From Mailhella sp. (GTDB lineage: Bacteria; Desulfobacterota; Desulfovibrionia; Desulfovibrionales; Desulfovibrionaceae), in NCBI GenBank assembly GCA_024404335.1, contig JAKSQA010000072.1, positions 1-5,953 of the forward strand: a stretch of 5,953 nt of DNA. The letters are read 5' to 3'. A program made the translations under genes and the position numbers. The notes beneath the pieces were generated by a model, which searched no databases, was not told the DNA's origin, and worked only from the letters and a program-made list of their open reading frames with translations. The stretch's first letter is position 1. Each line of letters begins with the position of its first letter. Positions 1 through 5,904 of this stretch are shown piece by piece.

Positions 1-677
1 CCAACGCCGAAGGGGAGAAATCCCACGGATACCGCGAGGACGGTTATTTCCCGGATGCATTCGTGAACATGCTTGCGATGCTTGGCTGGAACCCGGGAGA
101 CGATCGGGAGATATTCTCCATGAAGGAGCTCGTGGAGTTCTTCGACGGCGGCAATCTCAACAGCTCTCCCGCTGCCTTCGACCCCGAGAAGCTGAAGTGG
201 CTTAACGCCCAGTATCTGCGCAGCACGCCCCTCCCCGAGCTCGCCGCCATGGTCCGCCCCTTCCTGAGCGGGCTCGGCTATGAGCTCCCTGTCGAGAAGA
301 TCGAGTCGATGCTTCCCATGTATGTGGAGCGCACGACCGACCTTGCCGGCCTTGCCGCCGCCCTGACGATCTACTGCAGGCCCGCCGAGGAGATCGAGAT
401 CGAGGAGAAGGCGATGAAGGCCCTGAACGAGGACGGCAGGAATCAGCTCACAGTCCTGCACGGCATGCTCGCCGAGCTTCCCGACTTCACTGCCGAGGCC
501 ATCGACGTCCTGCTCCACAGGTATGTGGAGGAGGGCGGTCTCAAGTTCAAGCAGGTCGGCCCGCCTCTGCGCTCCGCCCTCACCGGCCTTGCCGGCGGCC
601 CCTCCGTCCATGACGTGATGTTCGCCCTCGGCCGCGAGGAGAGCCTCAGGCGCAGCGCAAGGGCGGCGGCAAGCTGA
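1..677 (+). CDS. gltX: Glutamyl-tRNA synthetase, C-terminal part (5' end outside window)
   Basis: The enzyme charges tRNA-Glu with glutamate in the cytoplasm using ATP. Only the last 224 codons are present; the frame is open from base 3, so the HIGH and KMSKS active-site regions lie upstream of the window. Visible residues begin in the stretch that follows the KMSKS loop: HGYREDGYFPDAFVNML then AMLGWNPG, a hallmark of class I GluRS (usually YR..G..PEA..N.LA.LGW). After this comes FSMKELVEFF and FDPEKLKWLNAQYL, then the helical anticodon-binding region, ending in the typical block KQVGPPLRSALTG followed by PSVHDVMFALG. The sequence before YREDGY (NAEGEKSHG) resembles the inserted segment of GluRS proteins that carry a longer KMSKS-proximal loop. 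The gene is followed by a terminator and then cysS. Family assignment is firm; that it is a discriminating GluRS rather than GluQ-like follows from the intact anticodon-binding domain. Confidence 0.93.
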   Translation, partial: NAEGEKSHGYREDGYFPDAFVNMLAMLGWNPGDDREIFSMKELVEFFDGGNLNSSPAAFDPEKLKWLNAQYLRSTPLPELAAMVRPFLSGLGYELPVEKIESMLPMYVERTTDLAGLAAALTIYCRPAEEIEIEEKAMKALNEDGRNQLTVLHGMLAELPDFTAEAIDVLLHRYVEEGGLKFKQVGPPLRSALTGLAGGPSVHDVMFALGREESLRRSARAAAS

Positions 678-690
678 CAGTAACCGGAAC

Positions 691-718
691 GGAGGGGGGA
701 TTCCCCCCCCTCCATTTT
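691..718 (+). terminator. Rho-independent terminator after gltX
   Basis: A 9-bp perfect stem pairs 691-699 (GGAGGGGGG) with 705-713 (CCCCCCTCC) around a 5-base loop, followed by ATTTT at 714-718. It begins 13 bases after the gltX stop codon. The T-run is short, but the stem is very GC-rich. It suggests that gltX and cysS are separate transcription units, or that readthrough into cysS is limited. Confidence 0.82.
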
Positions 719-789
719 GCAGACAAACGGCCCGCGCTGCGGGCGAAGGGCGCCCGACGGCGCCGCCGTATCGAATCACAGGAGACCGC
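719..789 (+). other. cysS leader region, GC-rich with small palindromes
   Basis: This is the stretch between the gltX terminator and the cysS start. It holds a 6-bp perfect hairpin (GCCCGC at 730-735 with GCGGGC at 739-744, 3-base loop) and the palindrome GGGCGCCC at 748-755. The ribosome binding site AGGAG (780-784) lies 5 bases before the cysS ATG. I find no convincing -35/-10 pair. The cysS promoter should lie here if the upstream terminator is efficient. No T-box-like element is visible. Confidence 0.4.
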
Positions 790-2247
790 ATGCAGCTCTA
801 CAATACCATGACGCGCCGCAAGGAACAGTTCGAACCCCGCATTCCCGGGAAGGTGGGCATGTACGCATGCGGCATCACTGCATACGATTTCAGCCATATA
901 GGCCACGCCCGCTCAGCCGTCGTGTTCGACGTGCTCGTGCGCTGGCTGCGCCACTGCGGCTATGATCTGACCTTCGTGCGCAACTTCACCGATGTGGACG
1001 ACAAGATCATCGCGCGCGCCAACCGCGAAGGCAGGACAAGCGCCGAGATCGCGGAGACCTATATCGAGGCCTTCCATGAGGACATGGACCGCCTCAACGT
1101 CGTCAGGCCCGATATCGAGCCCCGTGCCACGGAATACATCGCTGAGATGCAGGACATGATAAGGCGCCTCATCGAGAAGGGGCATGCCTACCCCGTCCCC
1201 TCCGGAGACGTCTATTTCCGTGTACGCTCCTTTGCTGAGTACGGAAAGCTGTCCGGCCGTGACGTCAACGACCTCCGCTCCGGCGCGAGGATCGCCGTGG
1301 GCGAGGAAAAGGAGGATCCGCTCGACTTCGCGCTCTGGAAGGCCGCCAAGCCCGGCGAGCCCTTCTGGGAAAGCCCCTGGGGCCTCGGCCGTCCCGGATG
1401 GCATCTGGAATGCTCCGCGATGAGCGAGAAGAACCTCGATCTGCCTCTGGACATCCACGGCGGCGGGCAGGACCTTGTCTTCCCCCATCATGAGAACGAG
1501 ATTGCTCAGAGCGAGGCGGCGATCGGCAGGGAGCTCGCACGCTTCTGGGTGCACAACGGATTCGTGCAGATCAATTCCGAAAAGATGTCGAAGTCGCTCG
1601 GCAACTTCAAGACCATCCGTGACATCCTTGAGAACCGCCAGCCCGAGACGCTCCGCTTCTTCCTGCTTGGAAAGCATTACCGCAGCCCCATTGATTTCAG
1701 CTTCGACGGGCTGGATGACGCCGAGAAGGCTCTGCGCCGCGTGTATGAATGCCTTCGCGACGCGCGGGTAGCCTCGGAAAGGGCATCCTGGAAGAAGGGC
1801 GAAATGCCCGCCGAGGTCCTTGAGGAATTCGAGGCCCTGGAGAAGGGCTTCACCGATTCCATGAACGACGACCTCAATACGGCCGGCGCCCTCGGCAGCG
1901 TGTTCGGCATGGTGCGCCTGATCAACCGCGTGCTTGATGACAAGGCGCTTCGTGCCCGTGAATCCTTCCGAGATCTGCTGGCGCGCTTCTCCGCAGTCGC
2001 CTCCGTATGGAGCGAGACCCTCGGCGTGTTCGGTGAGGACCCCGCTGCCTATCTTGCCAGCCAGCGCGACATGAGGGCCCTGAGGGCCGGCATAGATACC
2101 GCAAGGGTCGAGGAGCTTCTCGCAGAGCGTGCGGAAGCCAGAAAGAACAAGGACTTCGCCCGTTCCGATGCGGCACGCGACGCGCTCGCCGCCATGGGGG
2201 TCGAGGTGCGCGACACGCCTTCGGGCGCTGTCTGGGATATCGCATAG
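790..2247 (+). CDS. cysS: Cysteinyl-tRNA synthetase
   Basis: This class I synthetase attaches cysteine to tRNA-Cys in the cytoplasm. The 485-residue protein is complete, slightly longer than the roughly 460 residues of the E. coli enzyme. The HIGH motif is at residues 36-39 (HIGHAR) and the KMSKS motif at 265-269 (EKMSKSLGNF). The four zinc ligands that bind substrate cysteine are all present with a constant offset of one from E. coli: Cys27 (YACGIT), Cys208 (LECSAMS), His233 and Glu237 (PHHENEIAQSE). The catalytic Rossmann domain covers about residues 16-310, followed by the helical DALR-type anticodon region and a C-terminal domain ending in VRDTPSGAVWDIA. The ATG at 790 is preceded by AGGAG with a 5-base spacer. 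Terminators on both sides suggest a single-gene unit. A long open frame on the opposite strand is a GC-driven shadow. Confidence 0.98.
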   Translation: MQLYNTMTRRKEQFEPRIPGKVGMYACGITAYDFSHIGHARSAVVFDVLVRWLRHCGYDLTFVRNFTDVDDKIIARANREGRTSAEIAETYIEAFHEDMDRLNVVRPDIEPRATEYIAEMQDMIRRLIEKGHAYPVPSGDVYFRVRSFAEYGKLSGRDVNDLRSGARIAVGEEKEDPLDFALWKAAKPGEPFWESPWGLGRPGWHLECSAMSEKNLDLPLDIHGGGQDLVFPHHENEIAQSEAAIGRELARFWVHNGFVQINSEKMSKSLGNFKTIRDILENRQPETLRFFLLGKHYRSPIDFSFDGLDDAEKALRRVYECLRDARVASERASWKKGEMPAEVLEEFEALEKGFTDSMNDDLNTAGALGSVFGMVRLINRVLDDKALRARESFRDLLARFSAVASVWSETLGVFGEDPAAYLASQRDMRALRAGIDTARVEELLAERAEARKNKDFARSDAARDALAAMGVEVRDTPSGAVWDIA

Positions 2248-2252
2248 CACTG

Positions 2253-2283
2253 CGCGCCTGCCTTGTGCGGGCGCGTTTTTTTT
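2253..2283 (+). terminator. Rho-independent terminator after cysS
   Basis: The stem pairs 2253-2260 with 2268-2275 (8 bp including one G-T pair) around a 7-base loop and is followed by eight T residues (2276-2283). It starts only 5 bases after the cysS stop codon. This is the clearest terminator in the window. Confidence 0.92.
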
Positions 2284-2412
2284 CGGTAGAGAGCGGCCGC
2301 TTCCCGGATAGCTGCAGCCGGTCCGCCAGTGATGCCCGTGCGCATGCATGCGGGCACCTGAGGGCCCGGGCCGGGCATCGGAGGCATGCGGCCGCCAGCC
2401 AGGGGGATCCGA
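2284..2412 (+). other. Upstream region of the M48 protease-hslV operon
   Basis: This 129-base stretch separates the cysS terminator from the protease start and must hold the promoter of the protease-hslV pair if that terminator works. It is GC-rich and palindromic: TGCCCG (2333-2338) can pair with CGGGCA (2351-2356), extended inward by two G-T pairs, and GGCCCGGGCC (2363-2372) is a perfect palindrome. The ribosome binding site AGGGGGA is at 2401-2407. I could not identify a convincing sigma-70, sigma-32 or sigma-54 promoter by eye. Confidence 0.4.
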
Positions 2413-3840
2413 ATGAGAAGGATGCTCGGGAAAGCCGTTTCCGCAGCTCTGGCCGTACTGCTCGCTGCCGGCGTTCCGTCTGTGGCCGAGTCCGCCCTAT
2501 GGGGCGAATTCGGCCTTCAGGAGGAGATGAAGATGGGCCGCGACCTCGACGCCATGGTAAGCACGACCATGCCCATCATCGAGGACCCTGCCGTTGCGTC
2601 CTACATCCAGTCCGTGGTGGACAGGATCAGGGCCAAGCTGCCTCCCCAGCCATACGCATTCCCCTCCAAGGTGGTCCTGCAGGACATGATGAACGCATTC
2701 GCCGCTCCGGGCGGGTTCGTGTTCGTCTTCTCCGGGCTGATCATGAACCTTGAGCATGAATCCGAACTCGCAGGCGTGCTTTCGCATGAAGTGGCGCATA
2801 TCACCCAGCGGCATATCGCAGGCCGCATGGAGAAGGGGCGCGTCGTGAGCATCGCGTCGATGCTCGGCGCCCTTGCGGGAATCGCCGCCGCGGCCGCCGG
2901 AGGCGGCGCCGGAGCAGGGGCTGCGGTTGTCGGGTCCATGGCTGCCGGCACATCTGCCATGCTGGGCTACAGCCGGGCCGATGAAGACGAGGCGGACCGC
3001 TTCGGTGTGCGCTATCTGGCCGGAGCCGGATGGAATCCGGCAGGTCTCGGCGGCGCGCTGGCGAAGCTCCGCTCGCAGAGCTGGGGCATGGGCTCCATCG
3101 TGCCCGCCTACCTGACGACGCACCCTGACATCAATGCCCGCATATCGCTCCTGCGTACGGATCTGCAGGTCATGGACCGCTCACTTCGGACAAGGCCTGA
3201 GAACGACGGGGAGTTCAGGCGCGTACAGGCGCTTTTATGGGGAAGGCACGGCGACCCTGCCCAGGCGGAGCTGTTCTTCTCGAAGCATGGAGCGGGAACC
3301 CCTGTCATGCTCATGGGGCGAGGAATCCTTGCCTCCCGGCAGGGAAGGAACCGTGATGCCGCGGCGTTCTTTGCCGAAGCCATGTCGAAGGCACCCCGGG
3401 ACGGCCTCATACTCAGGGAGGCGGCCGTCTTCGAATATACGGCGGGCGATATCCGCAGGGCCCGTACGCTTGTCACCGAAGCGCTCAGACTGCGCCCGAG
3501 GGACTGCTACGCGAAGTTCTACCATGCGCGCATGCTGGATGATTCCGGCGACAGGGCAGGAGCGCAGAGCCTGTACCGGGCGGTGCTGAAGGACGTGCCG
3601 AGGGATGCGGAGGTGCACATGTACTTCGGCCGTTCGCTCGGGGCCTCGGGCAGGATATGCGAGGGGTTCGTCCACCTGGCCTATTCGGCGCTCTACAGCC
3701 AGGACCGCCGCAGGGCGGAGACCATGCGCGCCAAGGCCGCATCGGCCGCCAGGACGGACGCGGAAAGGGCAGTTCTTAAGAAATACGAGAATGATGCGAA
3801 GGAGCATGCCCGCATCATGAAGGAAGCAGCTAAAGGCTAG
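2413..3840 (+). CDS. Secreted M48 family metalloprotease with C-terminal TPRs (BepA/YfgC-like)
   Basis: This is a predicted periplasmic zinc metalloprotease of 475 residues, close in length and layout to E. coli BepA, which removes or helps assemble outer-membrane beta-barrel proteins such as LptD. A signal peptide is visible at residues 1 to about 25 (MRRMLGK, then a hydrophobic Ala/Leu core, cleavage likely after SVA or AES). The zinc site is HEVAH (His125, Glu126, His129) with the third ligand Glu191 in the ExxxD motif EDEAD. A Gly/Ala-rich hydrophobic segment (about 147-182) lies between them. THPDINARI (His237) matches the region where BepA has its regulatory histidine. TPR-like helices span about 299-430. 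The ATG at 2413 is preferred because AGGGGGA sits 5 bases upstream; the in-frame ATG at 2386 has GGAGG only one base away and would add nine residues before the signal peptide. The gene is cotranscribed with hslV. Its exact substrate is unknown. Confidence 0.9.
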   Translation: MRRMLGKAVSAALAVLLAAGVPSVAESALWGEFGLQEEMKMGRDLDAMVSTTMPIIEDPAVASYIQSVVDRIRAKLPPQPYAFPSKVVLQDMMNAFAAPGGFVFVFSGLIMNLEHESELAGVLSHEVAHITQRHIAGRMEKGRVVSIASMLGALAGIAAAAAGGGAGAGAAVVGSMAAGTSAMLGYSRADEDEADRFGVRYLAGAGWNPAGLGGALAKLRSQSWGMGSIVPAYLTTHPDINARISLLRTDLQVMDRSLRTRPENDGEFRRVQALLWGRHGDPAQAELFFSKHGAGTPVMLMGRGILASRQGRNRDAAAFFAEAMSKAPRDGLILREAAVFEYTAGDIRRARTLVTEALRLRPRDCYAKFYHARMLDDSGDRAGAQSLYRAVLKDVPRDAEVHMYFGRSLGASGRICEGFVHLAYSALYSQDRRRAETMRAKAASAARTDAERAVLKKYENDAKEHARIMKEAAKG

Positions 3841-3844
3841 GAGG
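3839..3844 (+). promoter_or_regulatory. hslV ribosome binding site overlapping the protease stop codon
   Basis: A consensus AGGAGG uses the last two bases of the upstream TAG stop (3838-3840) and lies 4 bases before the hslV ATG. Ribosomes ending the protease gene therefore stop on the hslV initiation site, which suggests translational coupling. Confidence 0.85.
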
Positions 3845-3848
3845 CACG

Positions 3849-4415
3849 ATGCTGGAGCTTAAGGGGACGACGATACTTGCCGTGCGCACGCCTTCGGGCG
3901 TGGCCATAGGCGGCGACGGCCAGGTGACGATGGGACAGACGATGGTCATGAAGCATACGGCCCGGAAGGTCCGCAGGCTGTACCACGGCCGCGTCCTGGC
4001 CGGATTCGCCGGCGCCACCGCCGATGCATTCACGCTTTTCGAGCGCTTTGAGGCCAAGCTGGAGGATTCGGGGGGCAATCTCGTGCGCGCCGCCGTGGAA
4101 ATGGCAAAGGACTGGCGCCAGGACAAGTTCCTGCGCAAGCTGGAGGCGCTCCTGCTCGTGGCCGATGCCGACCGCACCCTCATTCTCACAGGAACAGGCG
4201 ATGTCATCGAACCTGACGACGGTGCCGCAGCCATCGGTTCGGGCGGGCCGTATGCGCTTTCCGCCGCAAGGGCCCTTCTCCGCAGGACCGACCTTGGCCC
4301 GGCGGACATCGTGCGCGATGCGATGGCCATTGCAGCCGATATCTGCGTCTTCACAAACACCCACCTCACCATGGAGGTGATTGAGAAGACCCCCTCGTCG
4401 GGAACGGAGTGCTGA
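3849..4415 (+). CDS. hslV: HslV (ClpQ) peptidase subunit of the HslUV ATP-dependent protease
   Basis: HslV forms a double hexameric ring in the cytoplasm and degrades proteins unfolded by the HslU ATPase. It is an N-terminal threonine hydrolase of the proteasome beta-type fold. The 188-residue product starts MLELKG and then TTILAVRT; Thr7 is the expected nucleophile after removal of the six-residue leader (E. coli HslV loses only Met). Conserved features follow: GGDGQVTMG (Asp23), RKVRRLY (Lys40 aligning with the catalytic lysine), [58 protein letters not shown] (130-136) and [13 protein letters not shown]. The C-terminal tail ([10 protein letters not shown]) is slightly long compared with E. 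coli HslV of 176 residues. It overlaps no gene, but its ribosome binding site overlaps the protease stop. No hslU follows; the next element is an insertion sequence. Confidence 0.97.
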   Translation: MLELKGTTILAVRTPSGVAIGGDGQVTMGQTMVMKHTARKVRRLYHGRVLAGFAGATADAFTLFERFEAKLEDSGGNLVRAAVEMAKDWRQDKFLRKLEALLLVADADRTLILTGTGDVIEPDDGAAAIGSGGPYALSAARALLRRTDLGPADIVRDAMAIAADICVFTNTHLTMEVIEKTPSSGTEC

Positions 4416-4448
4416 TCGGGATTTCCCATAGGCACGACTGCTGAAGAG

Positions 4449-4470
4449 GGCCGATGAGCCGTCATCGGTC
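4449..4470 (+). repeat. Hairpin downstream of hslV
   Basis: CCGATGA (4451-4457) pairs perfectly with TCATCGG (4462-4468) around a GCCG tetraloop; a G-T and a G-C pair can extend it to 4449-4470. It starts 34 bases after the hslV stop. No T-run follows, so it is not a standard rho-independent terminator. It might protect the 3' end of the protease-hslV message or be incidental. Confidence 0.5.
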
Positions 4471-4513
4471 GGCATATCGCTGTCCGATGCCTGGAACGGA
4501 ATCATGCGGCGCT

Positions 4514-4542
4514 TTGAGACGGTTCTCGTGATGCGCTATGGT
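4514..4542 (+). promoter_or_regulatory. Possible sigma-70 promoter abutting the insertion sequence
   Basis: TTGAGA (4514-4519, five of six to the -35 consensus) is followed after exactly 17 bases by TATGGT (4537-4542, four of six to the -10 consensus). Transcription would start near 4549, inside the target duplication. If real, it would have served a gene to the right and is now separated from it by the insertion sequence. The match could be chance in an AT-rich patch. Confidence 0.3.
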
Positions 4543-4544
4543 AT

Positions 4545-4552
4545 ATAAAAAA
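4545..4552. repeat. Target site duplication, left copy
   Basis: ATAAAAAA directly abuts the left terminal repeat and is identical to the 8 bases beyond the right terminal repeat. Eight bases is the duplication length known for ISL3-family elements. Confidence 0.95.
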
Positions 4553-4576
4553 GGTTCCTCGCTATTGGACGTGGAA
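4553..4576 (+). repeat. Terminal inverted repeat, transposase 3' side (IRR)
   Basis: This 24-bp end is an exact reverse complement of 5873-5896. Pairing stops at 4577/5872 inside and at 4552/5897 outside. It lies one base from the transposase stop codon. Confidence 0.95.
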
Positions 4577-4577
4577 A

Positions 4578-5819
4578 TCACGGCCACAGCAGTTTAGAAA
4601 TCGGGGCTCCAATCAGATAGATCATCGTGATGAACGTGGCTTCGTTGCGGTACCCTCGGGCACGAGCCCTGGCTGCCTGAAACAGTCCGTTCATCCCTTC
4701 CATCCTCGCATTCGTCAGGCATGAATCCCAGCGTGCAATAATCCGTTCCATGTGATTTTCGAACGTCTGCAGGGCATCGAGCATGGGCTGCAAAACAGGA
4801 GTGTTGCCTGCAAGAAGTCCTCGGGCATAGTTCAGAAAATGTGTGATTCGCCAACGTGCGGCCGACTTGCTGTCTGCTTCCCGGACCCAGCGCATCTTTT
4901 CCTTGATAAGGAAAGCCCTCGCAGTATGAAGGCCACGATCCATAAGTTCCTCAAGGGCAGCCTTCTGTGACGCCGTCCGCCGGGTATCACCACGAAGGAT
5001 AGCCCATCTCGTACCTTTCGGAAGCTGCTCTTTCTTCGCCTCAAGACGGCGTACGGTATCTACTGCATTGGTGAAGTGTTGCACGGCGTGAAACCAGTCG
5101 ACAGTCACGGCTGCAAACGGGAATTCCCTGTCCACTCCGCTAAGGAAAGCAGGAGACATGTCACATACGACTTCAATGATGTTCTCAGATTTTCCCTGGT
5201 GGTTCTTGAGAAACTCTTTGAATTTACTGACGGTTTCCCTGCCTCTTCCCGGGGTGCAGAATATGACGGGATGGTCTTCTCGATCCATGTCTATGAACGT
5301 CGTGACGTAGTTGTGCCCCCGTGCCCTGGCAGTTTCATCAATCCCGATTCCGGACACACTGCTGAGATCAAACTTGCCCACAGCCTTTGAAACGTAATGG
5401 GTGACTATCCGCCATATACGGGTGTCGTGTTCATGCACCTGGCGGGCTACAGCAGCAACAGGCATCTCACGGACAAGAGCCATGATGACCTGCTCGAACA
5501 GGAGTGTAAACCGACTTCCTTCCCTTGCCCACGGAACTTGCACCCGGTGGATGCCGTGTTTCGGACAGTTCACTCGAGGCACGCTTGCCGTGAGATAGCA
5601 GTGGTGTTGGAAGAAATTAAGATGCCGCCAGGTCATCTCCAGAAAGTCATGAGCCTTGCACATCTCGCCGCACTCAGGGCAGCGGTACATTGCTCCCCGA
5701 TCGGCTCCGATACGGAGATCAAGCCGGTTCGGTGTCGATTCCGTATCGAACTTGATGTCCAGAACTTTCCAGGGGGCTTCGAGCCCCAATCCCAAGGCAA
5801 AAATATCCGGTGTGAACAT
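4578..5819 (-). CDS. ISL3-family transposase (DDE_Tnp_ISL3 type)
   Basis: This 413-residue DDE transposase cuts and rejoins the ends of the element. The N-terminal part has a zinc-binding pattern: CPEC (Cys47, Cys50) and CPKHG (Cys85, His88), as in the ISL3 N-terminal zinc finger. A helix-turn-helix-like region follows around 105-145. The catalytic core shows GIGIDETARARGHNYVTTF (Asp161), VVCDMSPAFLSGV (Asp220), the family signature VDWFHAVQHF (241-249 region) and NARMEGMNGLFQAARARARG (Glu374), so the D, D, E triad is complete. The ATG at 5819 is preceded on the minus strand by AAGGAGG about 10 bases upstream. The TGA stop (4578-4580) sits one base from the terminal repeat. Frame is intact with no sign of decay. 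Several open frames on the opposite strand are shadows. Confidence 0.96.
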   Translation of the reverse strand: MFTPDIFALGLGLEAPWKVLDIKFDTESTPNRLDLRIGADRGAMYRCPECGEMCKAHDFLEMTWRHLNFFQHHCYLTASVPRVNCPKHGIHRVQVPWAREGSRFTLLFEQVIMALVREMPVAAVARQVHEHDTRIWRIVTHYVSKAVGKFDLSSVSGIGIDETARARGHNYVTTFIDMDREDHPVIFCTPGRGRETVSKFKEFLKNHQGKSENIIEVVCDMSPAFLSGVDREFPFAAVTVDWFHAVQHFTNAVDTVRRLEAKKEQLPKGTRWAILRGDTRRTASQKAALEELMDRGLHTARAFLIKEKMRWVREADSKSAARWRITHFLNYARGLLAGNTPVLQPMLDALQTFENHMERIIARWDSCLTNARMEGMNGLFQAARARARGYRNEATFITMIYLIGAPISKLLWP

Positions 5820-5826
5820 GCTGGAG

Positions 5827-5836
5827 CCCCCTCCTT
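5827..5836 (-). promoter_or_regulatory. Transposase ribosome binding site in a small hairpin
   Basis: On the minus strand AAGGAGGGGG precedes the ATG by roughly 7-10 bases and fixes the start. GGAG within it can pair with CTCC just downstream around a GGGG loop (5823-5834). This is only a 4-bp stem, so any dampening of translation is speculative. Confidence 0.6.
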
Positions 5837-5843
5837 ATAGGCA

Positions 5844-5872
5844 AGTTTAGAGTTATATCAGGCGACTTTCAA
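5844..5872 (-). promoter_or_regulatory. Possible transposase promoter
   Basis: On the minus strand TTGAAA (5867-5872, five of six to -35) is followed after 17 bases by TAAACT (5844-5849, four of six to -10). It lies between the terminal repeat and the transposase ribosome binding site, where such a promoter is expected. An alternative -10, TATAAG, lies a few bases downstream with a weaker -35. The leader would be short, about 18 bases. Confidence 0.45.
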
Positions 5873-5896
5873 TTCCACGTCCAATAGCGAGGAACC
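5873..5896 (-). repeat. Terminal inverted repeat, transposase 5' side (IRL)
   Basis: This is the exact 24-bp reverse complement of 4553-4576, lying upstream of the transposase gene and next to its putative -35 box. Confidence 0.95.
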
Positions 5897-5904
5897 ATAA
5901 AAAA
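5897..5904. repeat. Target site duplication, right copy
   Basis: ATAAAAAA immediately follows the right terminal repeat and matches 4545-4552 exactly. Removing the element and one copy restores the pre-insertion sequence. Confidence 0.95.

Larger units (their letters stand above)
4553..5896 (-). mobile_element. Complete ISL3-family insertion sequence, 1344 bp
   Basis: The element is bounded by perfect 24-bp terminal inverted repeats (4553-4576 and 5873-5896; outer end GGTTCCTCGC, inner end GACGTGGAA) and flanked by a perfect 8-bp duplication, ATAAAAAA. It carries one intact transposase gene on the minus strand that fills almost the whole element. Its base composition is visibly less GC-rich than the neighbouring genes, consistent with acquisition from elsewhere. 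Undamaged ends, duplication and reading frame point to a recent, probably still functional insertion. There are no passenger genes. Confidence 0.96.

Noticed and set aside
719..789. A T-box or other riboswitch upstream of cysS
   Set aside because: The leader is too short, lacks any T-box core sequence, and the only structures are short GC palindromes.
913..2349. A 478-codon open frame on the minus strand opposite cysS
   Set aside because: It lies fully opposite a gene with every CysS signature residue, has no recognisable motif, and long antisense frames are expected in GC-rich codon-biased genes.
2386..2412. Protease start at the ATG at 2386
   Set aside because: The nearby GGAGG is only one base from that ATG, whereas 2413 has a well-spaced AGGGGGA and gives a cleaner signal peptide.
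3830..4505. Two open frames of over 200 codons on the minus strand opposite hslV
   Set aside because: hslV is certain on the plus strand; the antisense frames show no family features and arise from its GC-rich third positions.
4454..4531. A 25-codon plus-strand frame between hslV and the insertion sequence
   Set aside because: It starts inside the stem of a hairpin, has only a weak purine-rich upstream sequence and its product has no recognisable features.
5076..5840. Plus-strand open frames of 104 and 147 codons within the insertion sequence
   Set aside because: They are antisense to an intact transposase with a complete DDE triad, and match nothing I recognise as a passenger gene.
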